A DNA stretch of 64,000 nt from Nocardia camponoti (lineage in GTDB: Bacteria > Actinomycetota > Actinomycetes > Mycobacteriales > Mycobacteriaceae): the NCBI RefSeq assembly GCF_014646135.1, contig NZ_BMMW01000002.1, forward strand, positions 682,001 through 746,000. The letters are read 5' to 3'. The position numbers and the translations under genes were made by a program. This document shows positions 1 through 9,648 of the stretch, one piece after another (the first letter of the stretch is position 1; each line of letters opens with the position of its first letter). Below the pieces are notes generated by a model. It was given only the letters and a program-made list of their open reading frames with translations. It was not told the DNA's origin and did not search any database.

Positions 1-131
1 ACTTTGTTGAGATTCTCGCTGGTGACAGCCCGAACGAAACCAGAACAAGCAGCAACGGAAGTAACACCGGAAGGGTGGAACTTTCGTGTGCGAATAAAGG
101 TGTGGACAGGAGGCAGCCAGCGCAACGTCCA

Positions 132-161
132 AACTTACACCTATTGACACGAGCGTGTCAA
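132..161 (-). promoter_or_regulatory. Palindromic operator overlapping a leftward sigma70-type promoter
   Basis: TTGACAC-GAGC-GTGTCAA at 144-161 is an inverted repeat with perfect 7-base arms. Read on the minus strand it supplies a perfect TTGACA -35 box (156-161), followed after 18 bases by TAAGTT at 132-137 as a -10. The promoter points out of the left edge. The arm length and the overlap with the -35 are typical of TetR-type operators (inference); the regulator and target lie outside the window. Confidence 0.5.
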
Positions 162-335
162 CATACCATCCGTGTGGCCGAGCACACGGCTAACGCGCCG
201 AAGTCCTCTATCGCTGGCTGCGTTGAGGAATCTTGGCGCCGAACCCCTGCTAACAGCTGTCGCTGTTGTGAATAGGGTGACGGTTACAGCGCGGCGCGTC
301 AAGTGGCGGAGCAATTCACACAGACGCCGCCCACA

Positions 336-374
336 GCGAAGGGCCCGCCGGTTGGTGACCGACGGGCCCTTCGC
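336..374 (-). terminator. Terminator of mceG
   Basis: A perfect 12-base inverted repeat (336-347 with 363-374) with a 15-base loop lies about 36 bases past the mceG stop. There is no clear U tract, as is common in high-GC actinobacteria. Confidence 0.75.
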
Positions 375-409
375 GTGCGAAAACGCGCCTGCGAGGCGAT
401 GAGCGGGTA

Positions 410-1456
410 CTAGTGACCCTTGTTCAAGATGCTCGACTGGTCGCTACCGTAAGCGGCCATCACCTGCGTGTCGTCGTTGTCTTCTTCAAGCGACTCGCGG
501 ATCGCGACCTGAGCGGCGTGCGGCAGGGTGTGCAGCGCTTCGCGCACACGCGCCCGACGACGGATGACCGCCTGTCGAACCGGCATACCCGGCGTTGCCT
601 TCATCTGCGGGATGATGCCCTCGATCTCCTCGGCACCACCGTGGTGGTGACCGGCGTCGACCATGGCCTGCTCGCGGGCCATCTGAGCTTCGTCCTTCTC
701 CTCGGACATACCGATCGGGCCGATCATGCGGCCGTTGAGGAACTGCTTGACCACCGGCTCTTCGGAGGTGAGCAGCACCTCGCGCGGGCCGAACATGACC
801 AGCTGGCGACGGAAGAGCATGCCGATGTTGTCGGGCACGGTACGAGCCAGGTTGATGTTGTGCGTGACGATGAGGATCGTCGCGTCGATCTGGGCGTTGA
901 TGTCGATCAACAGCTGTGCCAGGTACGACGTACGCACCGGGTCGAGGCCCGAGTCAGGCTCGTCGACCAGGATGATCTGCGGGTCGAGAACAAGCGCGCG
1001 AGCCAGCCCGGCACGCTTGCGCATACCACCGGAGATCTCGCCGGGCAGCTTGTGCTCAGCACCGAGCAGACCGGTTAGCTCAAGCTTCTCCATCACAATG
1101 CGACGGATTTCGCTCTCCGACTTCTTAGTGTGTTCCCGAAGCGGGAACGCCACATTGTCGAACAGGTGCATCGAGCCGAAGAGCGCGCCGTCCTGGAACA
1201 GCACGCCGAACAACTTACGGATCTCGTACAACTCTTTGTTCGAACAAGTGGTGATATCGGTTCCGTCGATGAAAATCGACCCACGCTCCGGACGCAACAG
1301 CCCGATAAGCGACTTCAAGAACACGGACTTACCCGTACCCGATGGGCCGAGCAGCGCGCTCACCTCACCCGATGGGAGCGTGATGGACACGTCCTGCCAA
1401 ATACGCTGCGAACCGAAGGACTTAGTTACGCCCTCAGTCCTGACCTCGACGCCCAC
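410..1456 (-). CDS. mceG: Mce-complex lipid importer ATPase (Mkl/MceG)
   Basis: ABC ATPase of the MlaF/Mkl class; in mycolate-bearing actinobacteria one such ATPase (MceG) energises the Mce lipid and sterol importers at the inner membrane. Walker A GPSGTGKS is at residues 37-44, the signature SGGMRKR at about 142-148 and Walker B ILVDEPDSG at about 162-170, followed by the VTHN switch histidine. The tail past residue 250 carries the GHHHGG stretch typical of Mkl. In-frame starts exist at 1489 (GTG) and 1468 (ATG), but the GTG at 1456 has GGAGG five bases upstream and matches the start of mycobacterial Mkl. The gene lies after rplL behind a terminator, so it probably has its own promoter. The Mce partner operons are not in this window. 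Confidence 0.93.
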   Translation of the reverse strand: MGVEVRTEGVTKSFGSQRIWQDVSITLPSGEVSALLGPSGTGKSVFLKSLIGLLRPERGSIFIDGTDITTCSNKELYEIRKLFGVLFQDGALFGSMHLFDNVAFPLREHTKKSESEIRRIVMEKLELTGLLGAEHKLPGEISGGMRKRAGLARALVLDPQIILVDEPDSGLDPVRTSYLAQLLIDINAQIDATILIVTHNINLARTVPDNIGMLFRRQLVMFGPREVLLTSEEPVVKQFLNGRMIGPIGMSEEKDEAQMAREQAMVDAGHHHGGAEEIEGIIPQMKATPGMPVRQAVIRRRARVREALHTLPHAAQVAIRESLEEDNDDTQVMAAYGSDQSSILNKGH

Positions 1457-1646
1457 GACTACCTCCATTGATCCCTGCGAGCACCCCACCCTGCATCCGC
1501 GCGCTCACATCATGAAGATGCGTCACGACTCTGTGGGTCGGGTCACTGTAACCCATCGGTGAGACGCGGCACACCCCTACTTGACGCAAGGGTAACCCCA
1601 ACCGGTCGGTACAGCGTGTATCACTTTCGCACGTTGGGGTGAATAA

Positions 1647-1682
1647 CAAACAGGCGGCCCCAAAAATGGGACCGCCTGTTTG
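1647..1682 (-). terminator. Terminator of the rplJ-rplL operon
   Basis: The inverted repeat CAAACAGGCGG / CCGCCTGTTTG flanks a short inner stem CCCC/GGG and an A-rich loop, 20 bases past the rplL stop codon. Confidence 0.8.
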
Positions 1683-1701
1683 AAAAACGCGAAGCGCGGA
1701 A

Positions 1702-2085
1702 TTACTTGACCGCAACCTTGGCGCCGGCCTCTTCGAGCTTGGCCTTGGCAGCCTCGGCGGCGTCCTTGGCAACCTTCTCGAGGATCGGCTTCGGGGCGCC
1801 CTCGACGAGGTCCTTGGCTTCCTTGAGGCCCAGGCCCGAGACGATCTCACGGACGACCTTGATGACCTGGATCTTCTTGTCGCCAGCCGACTCGAGGATC
1901 ACGTCGAACTCGTCCTGCTCTTCGGCGGCCTCGGCCGGGGCAGCGCCACCGGCAACGGCGACGGCCACGGGGGCAGCGGCGGTGACCTCGAAGGTCTCCT
2001 CGAAGACCTTGACGAACTCAGCGAGCTCGAGCAGGGTCAGCTCCTTGAAAGCGCCAATCAGTTCTTCGGTGCTCAGCTTAGCCAT
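1702..2085 (-). CDS. rplL: 50S ribosomal protein bL12 (L7/L12)
   Basis: Stalk protein of the large subunit that binds L10 as dimers and recruits translation factors. The 127-residue product starts [15 protein letters not shown], then has an Ala/Gly/Val hinge and a C-terminal domain with the conserved [11 protein letters not shown] and [12 protein letters not shown] segments. The start is set by GGAAGG nine bases upstream; the frame extends further up without homology. It lies 66 bases after rplJ in the same operon and is followed by a terminator. Its ratio to L10 is expected to be set by the shared leader. Confidence 0.98.
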   Translation of the reverse strand: MAKLSTEELIGAFKELTLLELAEFVKVFEETFEVTAAAPVAVAVAGGAAPAEAAEEQDEFDVILESAGDKKIQVIKVVREIVSGLGLKEAKDLVEGAPKPILEKVAKDAAEAAKAKLEEAGAKVAVK

Positions 2086-2151
2086 GATGGTGTTCCTTCC
2101 GATGTGGTACTTCGGGCCGCTACACACGGCCCAAAGCGGGTATTAGTGGTC

Positions 2152-2706
2152 TTATTCGGCCGCGGCGGGCTCGGCCGCAGGGGCGCCACCCTCGCTCGTG
2201 CGCTTCTCAAGCAGGGCCTGGGCGAGCCGGGCGATCTGCGAAGCAGGAGCGTTGAACAGGCCTGCGGCCTGTGCGGGCTTGGCCTTGAACGCGCCAGCGA
2301 GCTTGGCAAGCAGCACCTCGCGCGAGTCGAGGTCAGCGATACGCTCGACCTCGGCCACGGACAGCGCTTTGCCGTCCATGTACCCGCCCTTGATGATGAG
2401 GGCCTTGTTCTCCTTGGCGAACTGCTTGATCGCCTTGGCAGCGTCGACCGGCTCACCCTCGATGAAGGTGATAGCGGTCGGGCCGACGAACAGCTCGTCA
2501 AGGCCCACGACGCCGGCTTCACCGGCAGCGAGCTTGACCAGGGTGTTCTTGGCGACGGAGTAGGTAGCCCCCGCGCCGAGCGCGCGACGCAGCTCCGTGA
2601 GCTTGCCGACCGAAAGACCACGGTATTCCGTGACAACGGTGGCCGTCGAGTTCTTGAACTGCTCCGCGATCTCCGCGACAGCGGTGACCTTTTCAGGCTT
2701 AGCCAT
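2152..2706 (-). CDS. rplJ: 50S ribosomal protein uL10
   Basis: Base of the ribosomal stalk, binding 23S rRNA and carrying bL12 dimers; in many bacteria the L10-L12 complex also represses this operon by binding its mRNA leader. The 184-residue product begins [13 protein letters not shown], contains the conserved EYRGLSV and NTLVKLA segments, and ends in an Ala/Glu-rich tail that anchors bL12. The ATG at 2706 has GAGGAGG eight bases upstream. First gene of the rplJ-rplL unit, behind a 259-base leader with an attenuator. Confidence 0.98.
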   Translation of the reverse strand: MAKPEKVTAVAEIAEQFKNSTATVVTEYRGLSVGKLTELRRALGAGATYSVAKNTLVKLAAGEAGVVGLDELFVGPTAITFIEGEPVDAAKAIKQFAKENKALIIKGGYMDGKALSVAEVERIADLDSREVLLAKLAGAFKAKPAQAAGLFNAPASQIARLAQALLEKRTSEGGAPAAEPAAAE

Positions 2707-2965
2707 ACTTCGCCTCCTCTCTGATGTCGGTTCGTGGTGCACTACCGAGTTTCAGGGGCCAGCGACAAAACGAACGCCCCGGACGCAGGGCGTACCGGGG
2801 CGTGAAAATAAGAAATATTCTCGGCCTCAGCTCAACCTGCGTGGGCCGCCAGCAATGTCGCTGGACCTTCGATTGATCTCGGGCGAACCCGAACATCAAC
2901 GACCTACGGTCTTCGGTAGAACGATGGGTTGGTCTCCGAGGATGTATGCACATCCCGTATGACCA
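2707..2965 (-). promoter_or_regulatory. Ribosomal protein L10-type mRNA leader
   Basis: This untranslated stretch before rplJ reads, on the minus strand, ACCGAAGACCGTAGGT (2902-2917) and later GGCCCACGCAGGTT (2834-2847). Together these resemble the conserved core of L10 leader RNAs, to which the L10-L12 complex binds for feedback control. A hairpin with a U tract follows at 2765-2803. The family assignment comes from remembered consensus, not a covariance search. Confidence 0.55.
2765..2803 (-). terminator. Attenuator hairpin in the rplJ leader
   Basis: A perfect 9-base stem (ACGCCCCGG / CCGGGGCGT, 2774-2782 with 2795-2803) with a 12-base loop is followed in the minus-strand transcript by TCGTTTTG. 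It lies within the leader, about 60 bases before the rplJ start, so it would terminate transcripts before the genes. This placement fits attenuation by L10-L12, as known for Gram-positive rplJL leaders. Confidence 0.6.
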
Positions 2966-2971
2966 TGGACT

Positions 2972-3001
2972 ACTGTACCCGCACCTACCCCCATCTGCCA
3001 A
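2972..3001 (-). promoter_or_regulatory. rplJ-rplL promoter
   Basis: Minus strand: TTGGCA (2996-3001), 18-base spacer, TACAGT (2972-2977). Both boxes match sigma70-type consensus at five and four of six positions. The promoter lies just after the rplA terminator and about 265 bases upstream of rplJ. Confidence 0.6.
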
Positions 3002-3067
3002 AACGGGGGTCGCGTTAGCGAAAACTGATGCGCGACAACGTGATTGGTGCGTCGCCGAGAAAGCGAA

Positions 3068-3099
3068 AGCGGGCACGTGCTCGAAAGCACATGCCCGCT
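3068..3099 (-). terminator. Terminator of rplK-rplA
   Basis: The inverted repeat AGCGGGCA...TGCCCGCT with an inner GTGC/GCAC stem is followed on the minus strand by the pyrimidine-rich TTCGCTTTCTC. It lies 32 bases past the rplA stop. Confidence 0.8.
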
Positions 3100-3130
3100 C
3101 CGCTGCTCACGCTAGGCGCTAGCTAGAAGC

Positions 3131-3844
3131 TCACGCATCCTCGTCGAGGAGGTTGCGGGTGCGGTTCGGGTCCACCGGGATGCCCGGGCCGGTGTTGGTC
3201 GAAACCGTGATCTTCTTGACGTAGCGACCCTTAGCGGTCGACGGCTTCACACGCAGGATCTCCTCAAGCGCGGCACCGTAGTTCTCCACCAGCTTGGCAT
3301 CGTCGAAGGACGCCTTGCCGATGACGAAGTGCAGGTTGGCCTGCTTGTCGACGCGGAAGTTGATCTTGCCGCCCTTGATCTCGTTGACGGCCTTGGTCAC
3401 ATCGTTGGTGACGGTGCCCGTCTTGGGGTTCGGCATCAGACCACGCGGGCCGAGGACACGCGCGATGCGGCCGACCTTGGCCATCTGATCCGGGGTGGCG
3501 ATCGCGGCGTCGAAGTCGAGCCAGCCGCCCTGGATGCGCTCGATCAGGTCCTCAGCGCCAACGGCGTCGGCGCCAGCGGCCTCAGCCTCGGACGCCTTTT
3601 CGCCAGCGGCGAAGACGATGACGCGGGCGGTCTTACCGGTGCCGTGCGGCAGGTTGACGGTGCCACGGACCATCTGATCGGCCTTGCGGGGATCAACGCC
3701 GAGACGGACGGCAACCTCAACGGTGGCGTCGGTCTTGGTGGAGGAGGTCTCCTTGGCGAGACGGGCGGCAGCGAGCGGCGAGTACAGCGCGTCGCGGTCG
3801 ACCTTCTCAGCAGCGGCGAGGTACGCCTTGCTTCGTTTTGCCAT
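3131..3844 (-). CDS. rplA: 50S ribosomal protein uL1
   Basis: Large-subunit L1-stalk protein that binds 23S rRNA and helps release deacylated tRNA; it can repress rplK-rplA by binding the mRNA. The 237-residue product has the expected length and the hallmark segments [28 protein letters not shown] and GKINFRVDK. The ATG at 3844 is preceded by AAGGACAG. It follows rplK by 77 bases and ends in a strong terminator, so rplK-rplA is one transcription unit and rplJ-rplL another. Confidence 0.98.
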   Translation of the reverse strand: MAKRSKAYLAAAEKVDRDALYSPLAAARLAKETSSTKTDATVEVAVRLGVDPRKADQMVRGTVNLPHGTGKTARVIVFAAGEKASEAEAAGADAVGAEDLIERIQGGWLDFDAAIATPDQMAKVGRIARVLGPRGLMPNPKTGTVTNDVTKAVNEIKGGKINFRVDKQANLHFVIGKASFDDAKLVENYGAALEEILRVKPSTAKGRYVKKITVSTNTGPGIPVDPNRTRNLLDEDA

Positions 3845-3921
3845 GATTTTCTGTCCTTAATGTTTCGAGTTCAGACGTGGTTGCGTCGGGCCTGGCCGGC
3901 CCTCCCACATGAGCGCGAGGC

Positions 3922-4356
3922 TCAGCCTTCGACGGTGATACCCATCGAACGCGCGGTACCAGCGATGATCTTGGCGGCCTGATCGAGATCAGTGGCGTTG
4001 AGATCCTCGGCCTTGGTCTTGGCGATCTCGCGGACCTGGTCCATCGTGACCTTGGCGACCTTGGTCTTGTGCGGCTCAGCCGAGCCCTTCTGCACACCAG
4101 CGGCCTTGAGCAGCAGGCGAGCGGCAGGCGGGGTCTTCAGCTTGAAGTCGAACGTGCGGTCTTCGTAAACCGAGATCTCGACCGGGATGACGTTGCCACG
4201 CTGCGACTCGGTCGCGGCGTTGTACGCCTTGCAGAACTCCATGATGTTCACGCCGTGCTGACCAAGCGCGGGACCAACCGGCGGAGCCGGGTTAGCGGCG
4301 CCGGCCTGGATCTGCAGCTTGATGATCCCGGCGAGCTTCTTCTTCTTGGGGGGCAT
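3922..4356 (-). CDS. rplK: 50S ribosomal protein uL11
   Basis: L11 forms the GTPase-associated centre on 23S rRNA and is needed for stringent-response sensing. The 144-residue product starts [15 protein letters not shown] and carries the family segments [23 protein letters not shown] and [15 protein letters not shown] precedes the ATG at 4356; upstream frame extension is spurious. First gene of rplK-rplA, separated from nusG by a terminator. Confidence 0.98.
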
Positions 4357-4466
4357 CTTTCTTCCTTGGCTTTCTTGGGTCGGTTCCTTACGGGTGCCGT
4401 AAGCCTCGTATCCGCGCACGACAGGACCCGCCTAAAAGTGCGGGGAATCAGAGCACGAACCATCAC

Positions 4467-4497
4467 ACTCTACCGAATGACGGCATAAACCCAGCAA
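4467..4497 (-). promoter_or_regulatory. Possible rplK promoter
   Basis: Minus strand: TTGCTG (4492-4497), 19-base spacer, TAGAGT (4467-4472), between the nusG terminator and rplK. The spacer is long, so this is tentative. A small perfect hairpin (CTTACGG/CCGTAAG, 4387-4403) lies between it and the rplK ribosome binding site and could be a protein-binding leader element. Confidence 0.35.
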
Positions 4498-4510
4498 TCG
4501 GGTCTTGCAA

Positions 4511-4547
4511 CGCGAAACGGCACCGCCGAAAAGCGGTGCCGTTTGCG
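4511..4547 (-). terminator. Terminator of secE-nusG
   Basis: A perfect 12-base stem (4515-4526 with 4533-4544), extended by CGC/GCG, with a 6-base loop, sits 14 bases past the nusG stop. Confidence 0.85.
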
Positions 4548-4560
4548 GAGTTTGGAAAAA

Positions 4561-5869
<1,309 letters not shown>

Positions 5870-5900
5870 GTCGATCCCTTCTCGTCGCTAGGCATTGTTG

Positions 5901-5973
<73 letters not shown>

Positions 5974-6137
5974 TTGGACGGATAAACCGCTTGCGGTAAA
6001 TCCAGCCTCAGCTTCTGGGACTTCGCACCCGCGCTTGTACTGCGCAGGAGCTCGACCCCAGATTTCCGAGTGTAGAGCACGCGACGCCGAAATTGCCAAT
6101 CCGATGCCGCGTGCTCGCCGAAACCCTGGTCAGCGGG

Positions 6138-7220
6138 CTAAGCCGACAGCGCGACGGTGGCTGTCGCGCGACCAAAGATCTTTTTGCCCGCCGACTTCGC
6201 GACGATGGCGATGACGGCCGTGCGCGTTTCCGGGTCGATCGACTTCACCTTGCCAGTGAATTCCACCTCAGCTGGCGTCTGCGCGCCGACGTAAACCGGG
6301 CTCGTGAAGCGCACGTTGTACTCGCGAACCGCGCCCGGGTCGCCAAGCCACGAGCTGACGAATCCGCCGCCAATGCCCATCGTGAGCATGCCGTGGGCGA
6401 CAACGTCGTCGAGGCCGACGAGCTTGACGACCTCATCGGACCAGTGGATGGGGTTGGCGTCGCCGGAGACGCCCGCGTAGTTGACCAAATCGCCGCGCGA
6501 GATGCGGACTTTGCGCGGTGGCAGCTCGTCACCGACGGCGACGCTGTCGAAGGCGCGCGCGTGCGTTGTGACGGTCGGCGCCGGTTCTTTGGTGACCGGA
6601 TCGGGCGTGATAGCGGCGTGCTCGTCGATGGGGATGACCGGCGTCGCGTTCTGTTCGCCAAGGCCGTGCATGAGCACATTGCGAACCGCGGTCGACATTT
6701 CCGGGTCGATGTCGCCACCGCTGCGCCCGACCAGCGTGGTGTAGGTCGTGAGCACCAGCTCATCGTCTTGGGCAGTGACGATGTTCTTCGTCACAATGAT
6801 GTCGCCGCCGAAGGCTTGGCGGAAGGAATGCAGATACACATCGCAGGTGAGTTTGTCGCCAACGTGAACGGGTCGGTGGAACTCAAGAATCTGATCGGTG
6901 TGCATGACCTGGCTCAGGTCGTAACCGGTGACAACCTGTTCGAACAACTTGCGCTGGGCGAGCAAGCCGGCGAGGGAAATGAACGTGAGCGGGGCGAGTA
7001 GGCCCTCGTATCCGTACTCGGCGGCGGCGTCTTCATCCCAGTGCACCGGGTGGTAGTCCTGTACGGCTCGGGCGTATTCGCGTACCTTCTCGCGACCAAC
7101 CTCGTAGAAATCGTCTACGCGGTAGTGGTGGCCGACCATCGACGCCGCGTGTGCGGCCGGGTCGAAGGTTGCGCCTGTTTCGAGCAGTGCCGCTTCATCG
7201 GTTCCGGTGTTGACAGTCAC
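6138..7220 (-). CDS. hadAB: Fused (3R)-hydroxyacyl-ACP dehydratase HadA/HadB
   Basis: Dehydratase of the FAS-II cycle that elongates mycolic acid precursors. Mycobacteria encode HadA and HadB separately; here both halves are in one 360-residue chain. Residues 25-165 are the HadA-like hot-dog half (DYHPVHWDEDAA, LLAPLTF), which lacks the catalytic motif. Residues 220-358 are the HadB-like half with the hydratase-2 motif DANPIH (D254, H259) and AHGMLTMG. No hadC follows; the next gene downstream is tRNA-Trp. GTG start; TAAGGT lies seven bases upstream with no Shine-Dalgarno sequence, so translation may be leaderless. It follows rpmG and its terminator. Confidence 0.94.
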   Translation of the reverse strand: MTVNTGTDEAALLETGATFDPAAHAASMVGHHYRVDDFYEVGREKVREYARAVQDYHPVHWDEDAAAEYGYEGLLAPLTFISLAGLLAQRKLFEQVVTGYDLSQVMHTDQILEFHRPVHVGDKLTCDVYLHSFRQAFGGDIIVTKNIVTAQDDELVLTTYTTLVGRSGGDIDPEMSTAVRNVLMHGLGEQNATPVIPIDEHAAITPDPVTKEPAPTVTTHARAFDSVAVGDELPPRKVRISRGDLVNYAGVSGDANPIHWSDEVVKLVGLDDVVAHGMLTMGIGGGFVSSWLGDPGAVREYNVRFTSPVYVGAQTPAEVEFTGKVKSIDPETRTAVIAIVAKSAGKKIFGRATATVALSA

Positions 7221-7251
7221 ATACGCGACCTTAACCTACCCACAAAAAGCA

Positions 7252-7279
7252 CAAAGGCCGGACTTTCGTCCGACCTTTG
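7252..7279 (-). terminator. Terminator of rpmG
   Basis: 12-base stem closed by a GAAA tetraloop and followed in the minus-strand transcript by GCTTTTTG. One pair is U-G only on the minus strand, which shows its orientation. Confidence 0.88.
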
Positions 7280-7301
7280 CGTAAAACTGTGCTGCTTGAA
7301 A

Positions 7302-7472
7302 TTAGCGCGATTCGCGGTGCGCCCGGTGGGTTCCGCAGTTCGGGCAGAACTTCTTCAGCTCAAGACGATCCGGGTCGTTGCGCCGGTTCTTCTTGGTGAT
7401 GTAGTTGCGGTGCTTGCACTCTTCGCAGGCCAAGGTGATCTTTGGCCGGACATCGGTGGACTTCGCGGCCAC
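7302..7472 (-). CDS. rpmG: 50S ribosomal protein bL33 (zinc-ribbon form)
   Basis: Small ribosomal protein of 56 residues. Paired cysteines CEEC and CPNC make the zinc-binding (C+) form; [10 protein letters not shown] and [10 protein letters not shown] are family hallmarks. The GTG at 7472 has AGAAGG upstream; the longer frame overlaps the tRNA-Met region and is not real. It lies between tRNA-Met and hadAB, the same order as rpmG2 in mycobacteria. Confidence 0.97.
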   Translation of the reverse strand: MAAKSTDVRPKITLACEECKHRNYITKKNRRNDPDRLELKKFCPNCGTHRAHRESR

Positions 7473-7511
7473 GATTTGCCTTCTTTCCGGGTGGGCTTGA
7501 GTCGTTATTGG

Positions 7512-7584
7512 TAGCGATGGCCGGACTTGAACCGGCGACACAACGATTATGAGTCGTTTGCTCTACCGACTGAGCTACACCGCC
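7512..7584 (-). tRNA. tRNA-Met, elongator type (CAT anticodon)
   Basis: 73-base cloverleaf with a seven-pair acceptor stem including G-U pairs, anticodon loop CTCATAA giving CAU, and T-arm GGTTCAAGTCC. The regular first acceptor pair marks it as elongator rather than initiator. Confidence 0.94.
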
Positions 7585-7645
7585 ACGGCGGACCTATCAC
7601 GATGATGCCGCTCGGTAGGTTGGCGTCACCACCGGCAATCCGGCG

Positions 7646-7718
7646 AGCCCCCTAACGGAATCGAACCGTTGACCTTTTCCTTACCATGGAAACGCTCTAC
7701 CGACTGAGCTAAGGGGGC
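7646..7718 (-). tRNA. tRNA-Thr (GGT anticodon)
   Basis: 73-base cloverleaf: acceptor GCCCCCT/AGGGGGC, anticodon stem TTTCC/GGAAA with GGT in the loop, T-arm GGTTCGATTCC. It lies 61 bases upstream of tRNA-Met on the same strand. Confidence 0.96.
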
Positions 7719-7883
7719 ATGACTTCGTGGCACAGTGTCTGCATCAGCGGACTGATCCCTGACTCCGTGCTCCGGCGTCGAGAGAGAACATTACACAACG
7801 CATACGATGAGTACCAAATCGCCAGGTGAGAGCACGTTTTCCAGACAAACGCGAGCAACAGCAAGCCACTCCCCCAAACCAAA

Positions 7884-7918
7884 GAACCCCGCCAGTCTCG
7901 TTAAGACTGACGGGGTTC
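7884..7918 (-). terminator. Terminator after tRNA-Tyr
   Basis: A 15-base stem with a 5-base loop just past the 3' end of tRNA-Tyr. The single mismatch becomes a U-G pair on the minus strand, and CTTTGGTTTGG follows it. Confidence 0.82.
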
Positions 7919-7922
7919 GTTG

Positions 7923-8005
7923 TGGCAGATGTAGGATTCGAACCTACGTAGGCTTTCGCCGACGGATTTACAGTCCGCTCCCATTGGCCGCTCGGGCAAT
8001 CTGCC
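7923..8005 (-). tRNA. tRNA-Tyr (GTA anticodon)
   Basis: 83-base class II tRNA with a long variable arm. Acceptor GGCAGAT/ATCTGCC, anticodon loop CTGTAAA giving GUA, T-arm GGTTCGAATCC, discriminator A. Confidence 0.96.
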
Positions 8006-8198
8006 GTGTGCGCCGCATTCGGTGCGTTCAGAATCCTACAACGAACCCCCGGCAATAATGCAAACCGCCTGCGTAAGTGCCCCGTTTGCACCCTTGGGCA
8101 ACCTTAGCGGGTACAACTGTTTGGGCGCGACGACCGTTGATGGTCGGTCGCGGAGACAGAACGTGCATCGGGTGTGCAACCAACGACAGGAGTGCGGT

Positions 8199-8690
8199 GT
8201 GGCCGATTCGTCATTCGACGTGGTGAGCAAGGTCGATCGTCAGGAGGTCGATAACGCGCTGCATCAGGCGGAGAAAGAGCTGGGTTCGCGCTACGACTTC
8301 AAGGGCACCGACGCGGCGATCGAGTGGTCGGGTGAGGAGAAGATCGTCCTTACCGCCAATGCCGAAGAGCGCGTTGTCGCCGCTTTGGACGTGTTCAAGG
8401 AGAAGCTGATCCGCCGCGATATCTCGCTCAAGGCGTTCGAAGCGGGCGAGCCGCAGGCGTCGGGCAAGGTTTTCAAGATCACCGGCACATTGGTGCAGGG
8501 GATTGACGCGGAGAAGGCGAAGAAGATCTCGAAGAAGATCCGCGACGAGGGCCCCAAGGGCGTCAAGGCGCAGATTCAAGGCGAGGAGCTGCGGGTAAGC
8601 AGCAAGAAGCGCGACGATCTACAAGAGGTAATTTCGCTGCTCAAGGGCGAGGATTTCGGTATCGCCTTGCAGTTTGTGAACTACCGCTAG
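8199..8690 (+). CDS. yajQ: YajQ-family cyclic di-GMP-binding protein
   Basis: UPF0234/YajQ protein of 163 residues, made of two ferredoxin-like folds. Some members bind nucleic acids or cyclic di-GMP; the role in actinobacteria is unclear. The N-terminus [17 protein letters not shown], the RYDFKGTDA segment and the C-terminal [14 protein letters not shown] are diagnostic. The true start is the GTG at 8199 with AGGAG five bases upstream; the frame before it overlaps the tRNA-Tyr region. It converges on htpX with three bases between stops. Confidence 0.95.
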   Translation: MADSSFDVVSKVDRQEVDNALHQAEKELGSRYDFKGTDAAIEWSGEEKIVLTANAEERVVAALDVFKEKLIRRDISLKAFEAGEPQASGKVFKITGTLVQGIDAEKAKKISKKIRDEGPKGVKAQIQGEELRVSSKKRDDLQEVISLLKGEDFGIALQFVNYR

Positions 8691-8693
8691 CTG

Positions 8694-9590
8694 CTAGCCG
8701 GTTGGCCCGTGGTCTTCGCCACGCGCCAACCGTTCTAGTCGTGCGATGCGGTCGGCCATCGGGGGGTGGGTGGAAAACAGGCGCGTTCCGCGTTCGCCCA
8801 TGCGGAACGGGTTGGCGATCATCAGATGCGACTCGGTCGCGAGCTTGGGCTCGGGCGGCAGTGGCGCCGATTGCACGCCGCGTTCGATTTTGCGCAGCGC
8901 GGAAGCGAGCGCGAGCGGGTCGCCGGTGAGTTCGGCACCGGATTGGTCGGCCTGATACTCCCGCGACCGGGAAACGGCCAGCTTTATCAGGGTCGCGGCG
9001 ATCGGGCCTAGTAGCGAAACCAGGACCATCCCGAGAAAATTCGGCCCTTCGCCGTTGCCGCGCCCGCCGAACGCCCCTGCGAAAAAGGCAAGGTTGGCCA
9101 GCCCGGTGATCACCGAGGCAAGCGCGCCCGCCACTGACGAAATCAGAATGTCGCGGTTGTAGACGTGGGACAGTTCGTGCCCAAGTACCGCGCGTAGTTC
9201 GCGTTCATCGAGCACATTCAAAATTCCGGTGGTGCAACAGACCGCGGCGTGACGCGGATTTCGCCCGGTGGCGAAGGCGTTCGGCGACGCCGTCGGCGAG
9301 ATGTAGAGGCGCGGCATCGGCTGTCGTGCCGCCGTTGCCAACTCCCGCACGATGCGATACATGACCGGCGCTTCCAGTTCGCTGACCGGTTGCGCGTGCA
9401 TGGCCTTCAACGCCAGCTTGTCGCTGTTGAAGTAGGCGTAGACGTTCATCCCGACCGCGAGTAGCACCGAGATGAACAGGATCGTTGGGCTGCGAAACAT
9501 GGCCCCGATGACCACGATCAGCGTTGACATCGCGACCATCAGCCCGAAGGTCTTGATCCCGTTCGTAAGGGACGAATGCGATGACGACAT
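8694..9590 (-). CDS. htpX: HtpX-like membrane zinc metalloprotease
   Basis: M48-family protease of the cytoplasmic membrane, involved in quality control of membrane proteins. The 298-residue product has two N-terminal membrane segments, the zinc site HELSH at 138-142, two further hydrophobic segments, and the third-ligand region [15 protein letters not shown]. The ATG at 9590 gives an N-terminus that matches mycobacterial HtpX; the frame continues upstream antisense-like into the next gene and is not coding. It lies 58 bases after the polyprenyl synthase gene. Confidence 0.95.
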   Translation of the reverse strand: MSSSHSSLTNGIKTFGLMVAMSTLIVVIGAMFRSPTILFISVLLAVGMNVYAYFNSDKLALKAMHAQPVSELEAPVMYRIVRELATAARQPMPRLYISPTASPNAFATGRNPRHAAVCCTTGILNVLDERELRAVLGHELSHVYNRDILISSVAGALASVITGLANLAFFAGAFGGRGNGEGPNFLGMVLVSLLGPIAATLIKLAVSRSREYQADQSGAELTGDPLALASALRKIERGVQSAPLPPEPKLATESHLMIANPFRMGERGTRLFSTHPPMADRIARLERLARGEDHGPTG

Positions 9591-9648
9591 GGCAATCCAA
9601 CGTTTGCCAGATCGGCCAAGTTCCGAGCGTGACGGGCGCGACTGACGC

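Larger units (their letters stand above)
1..409. other. Left-edge intergenic region without a secure gene
   Basis: No reading frame here looks like a real protein. The plus-strand frames that stay open are rich in Arg, Cys and Ser, lack a ribosome binding site and resemble no family I know. The recognisable contents are a palindromic promoter-like element at 132-161 and the terminator of the downstream lipid-import ATPase gene at 336-374. On the minus strand a GTG at 65-67 opens a short hydrophobic frame that runs off the left edge; it could be the start of the gene driven by that promoter but is too short to call. Confidence 0.5.

Noticed and set aside
1-67. Minus-strand GTG at 65-67 opening a hydrophobic, signal-like frame off the left edge
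   Set aside because: Only 22 codons visible, no Shine-Dalgarno sequence and no positive N-terminus; kept only as a possible target of the leftward promoter.
75-402. Two short plus-strand open frames at the left edge
   Set aside because: Cys/Arg-rich, no ribosome site, no leaderless -10, and they cross the promoter palindrome and the terminator.
2699-3090. Minus-strand frames of 60-125 residues in the rplJ leader
   Set aside because: They run through the promoter, the structured leader and the attenuator, and have atypical composition.
5986-5998. Palindrome ACCGC-TTG-CGGT upstream of tRNA-Trp
   Set aside because: Short and GC-rich, with no promoter elements at proper distance; probably chance.
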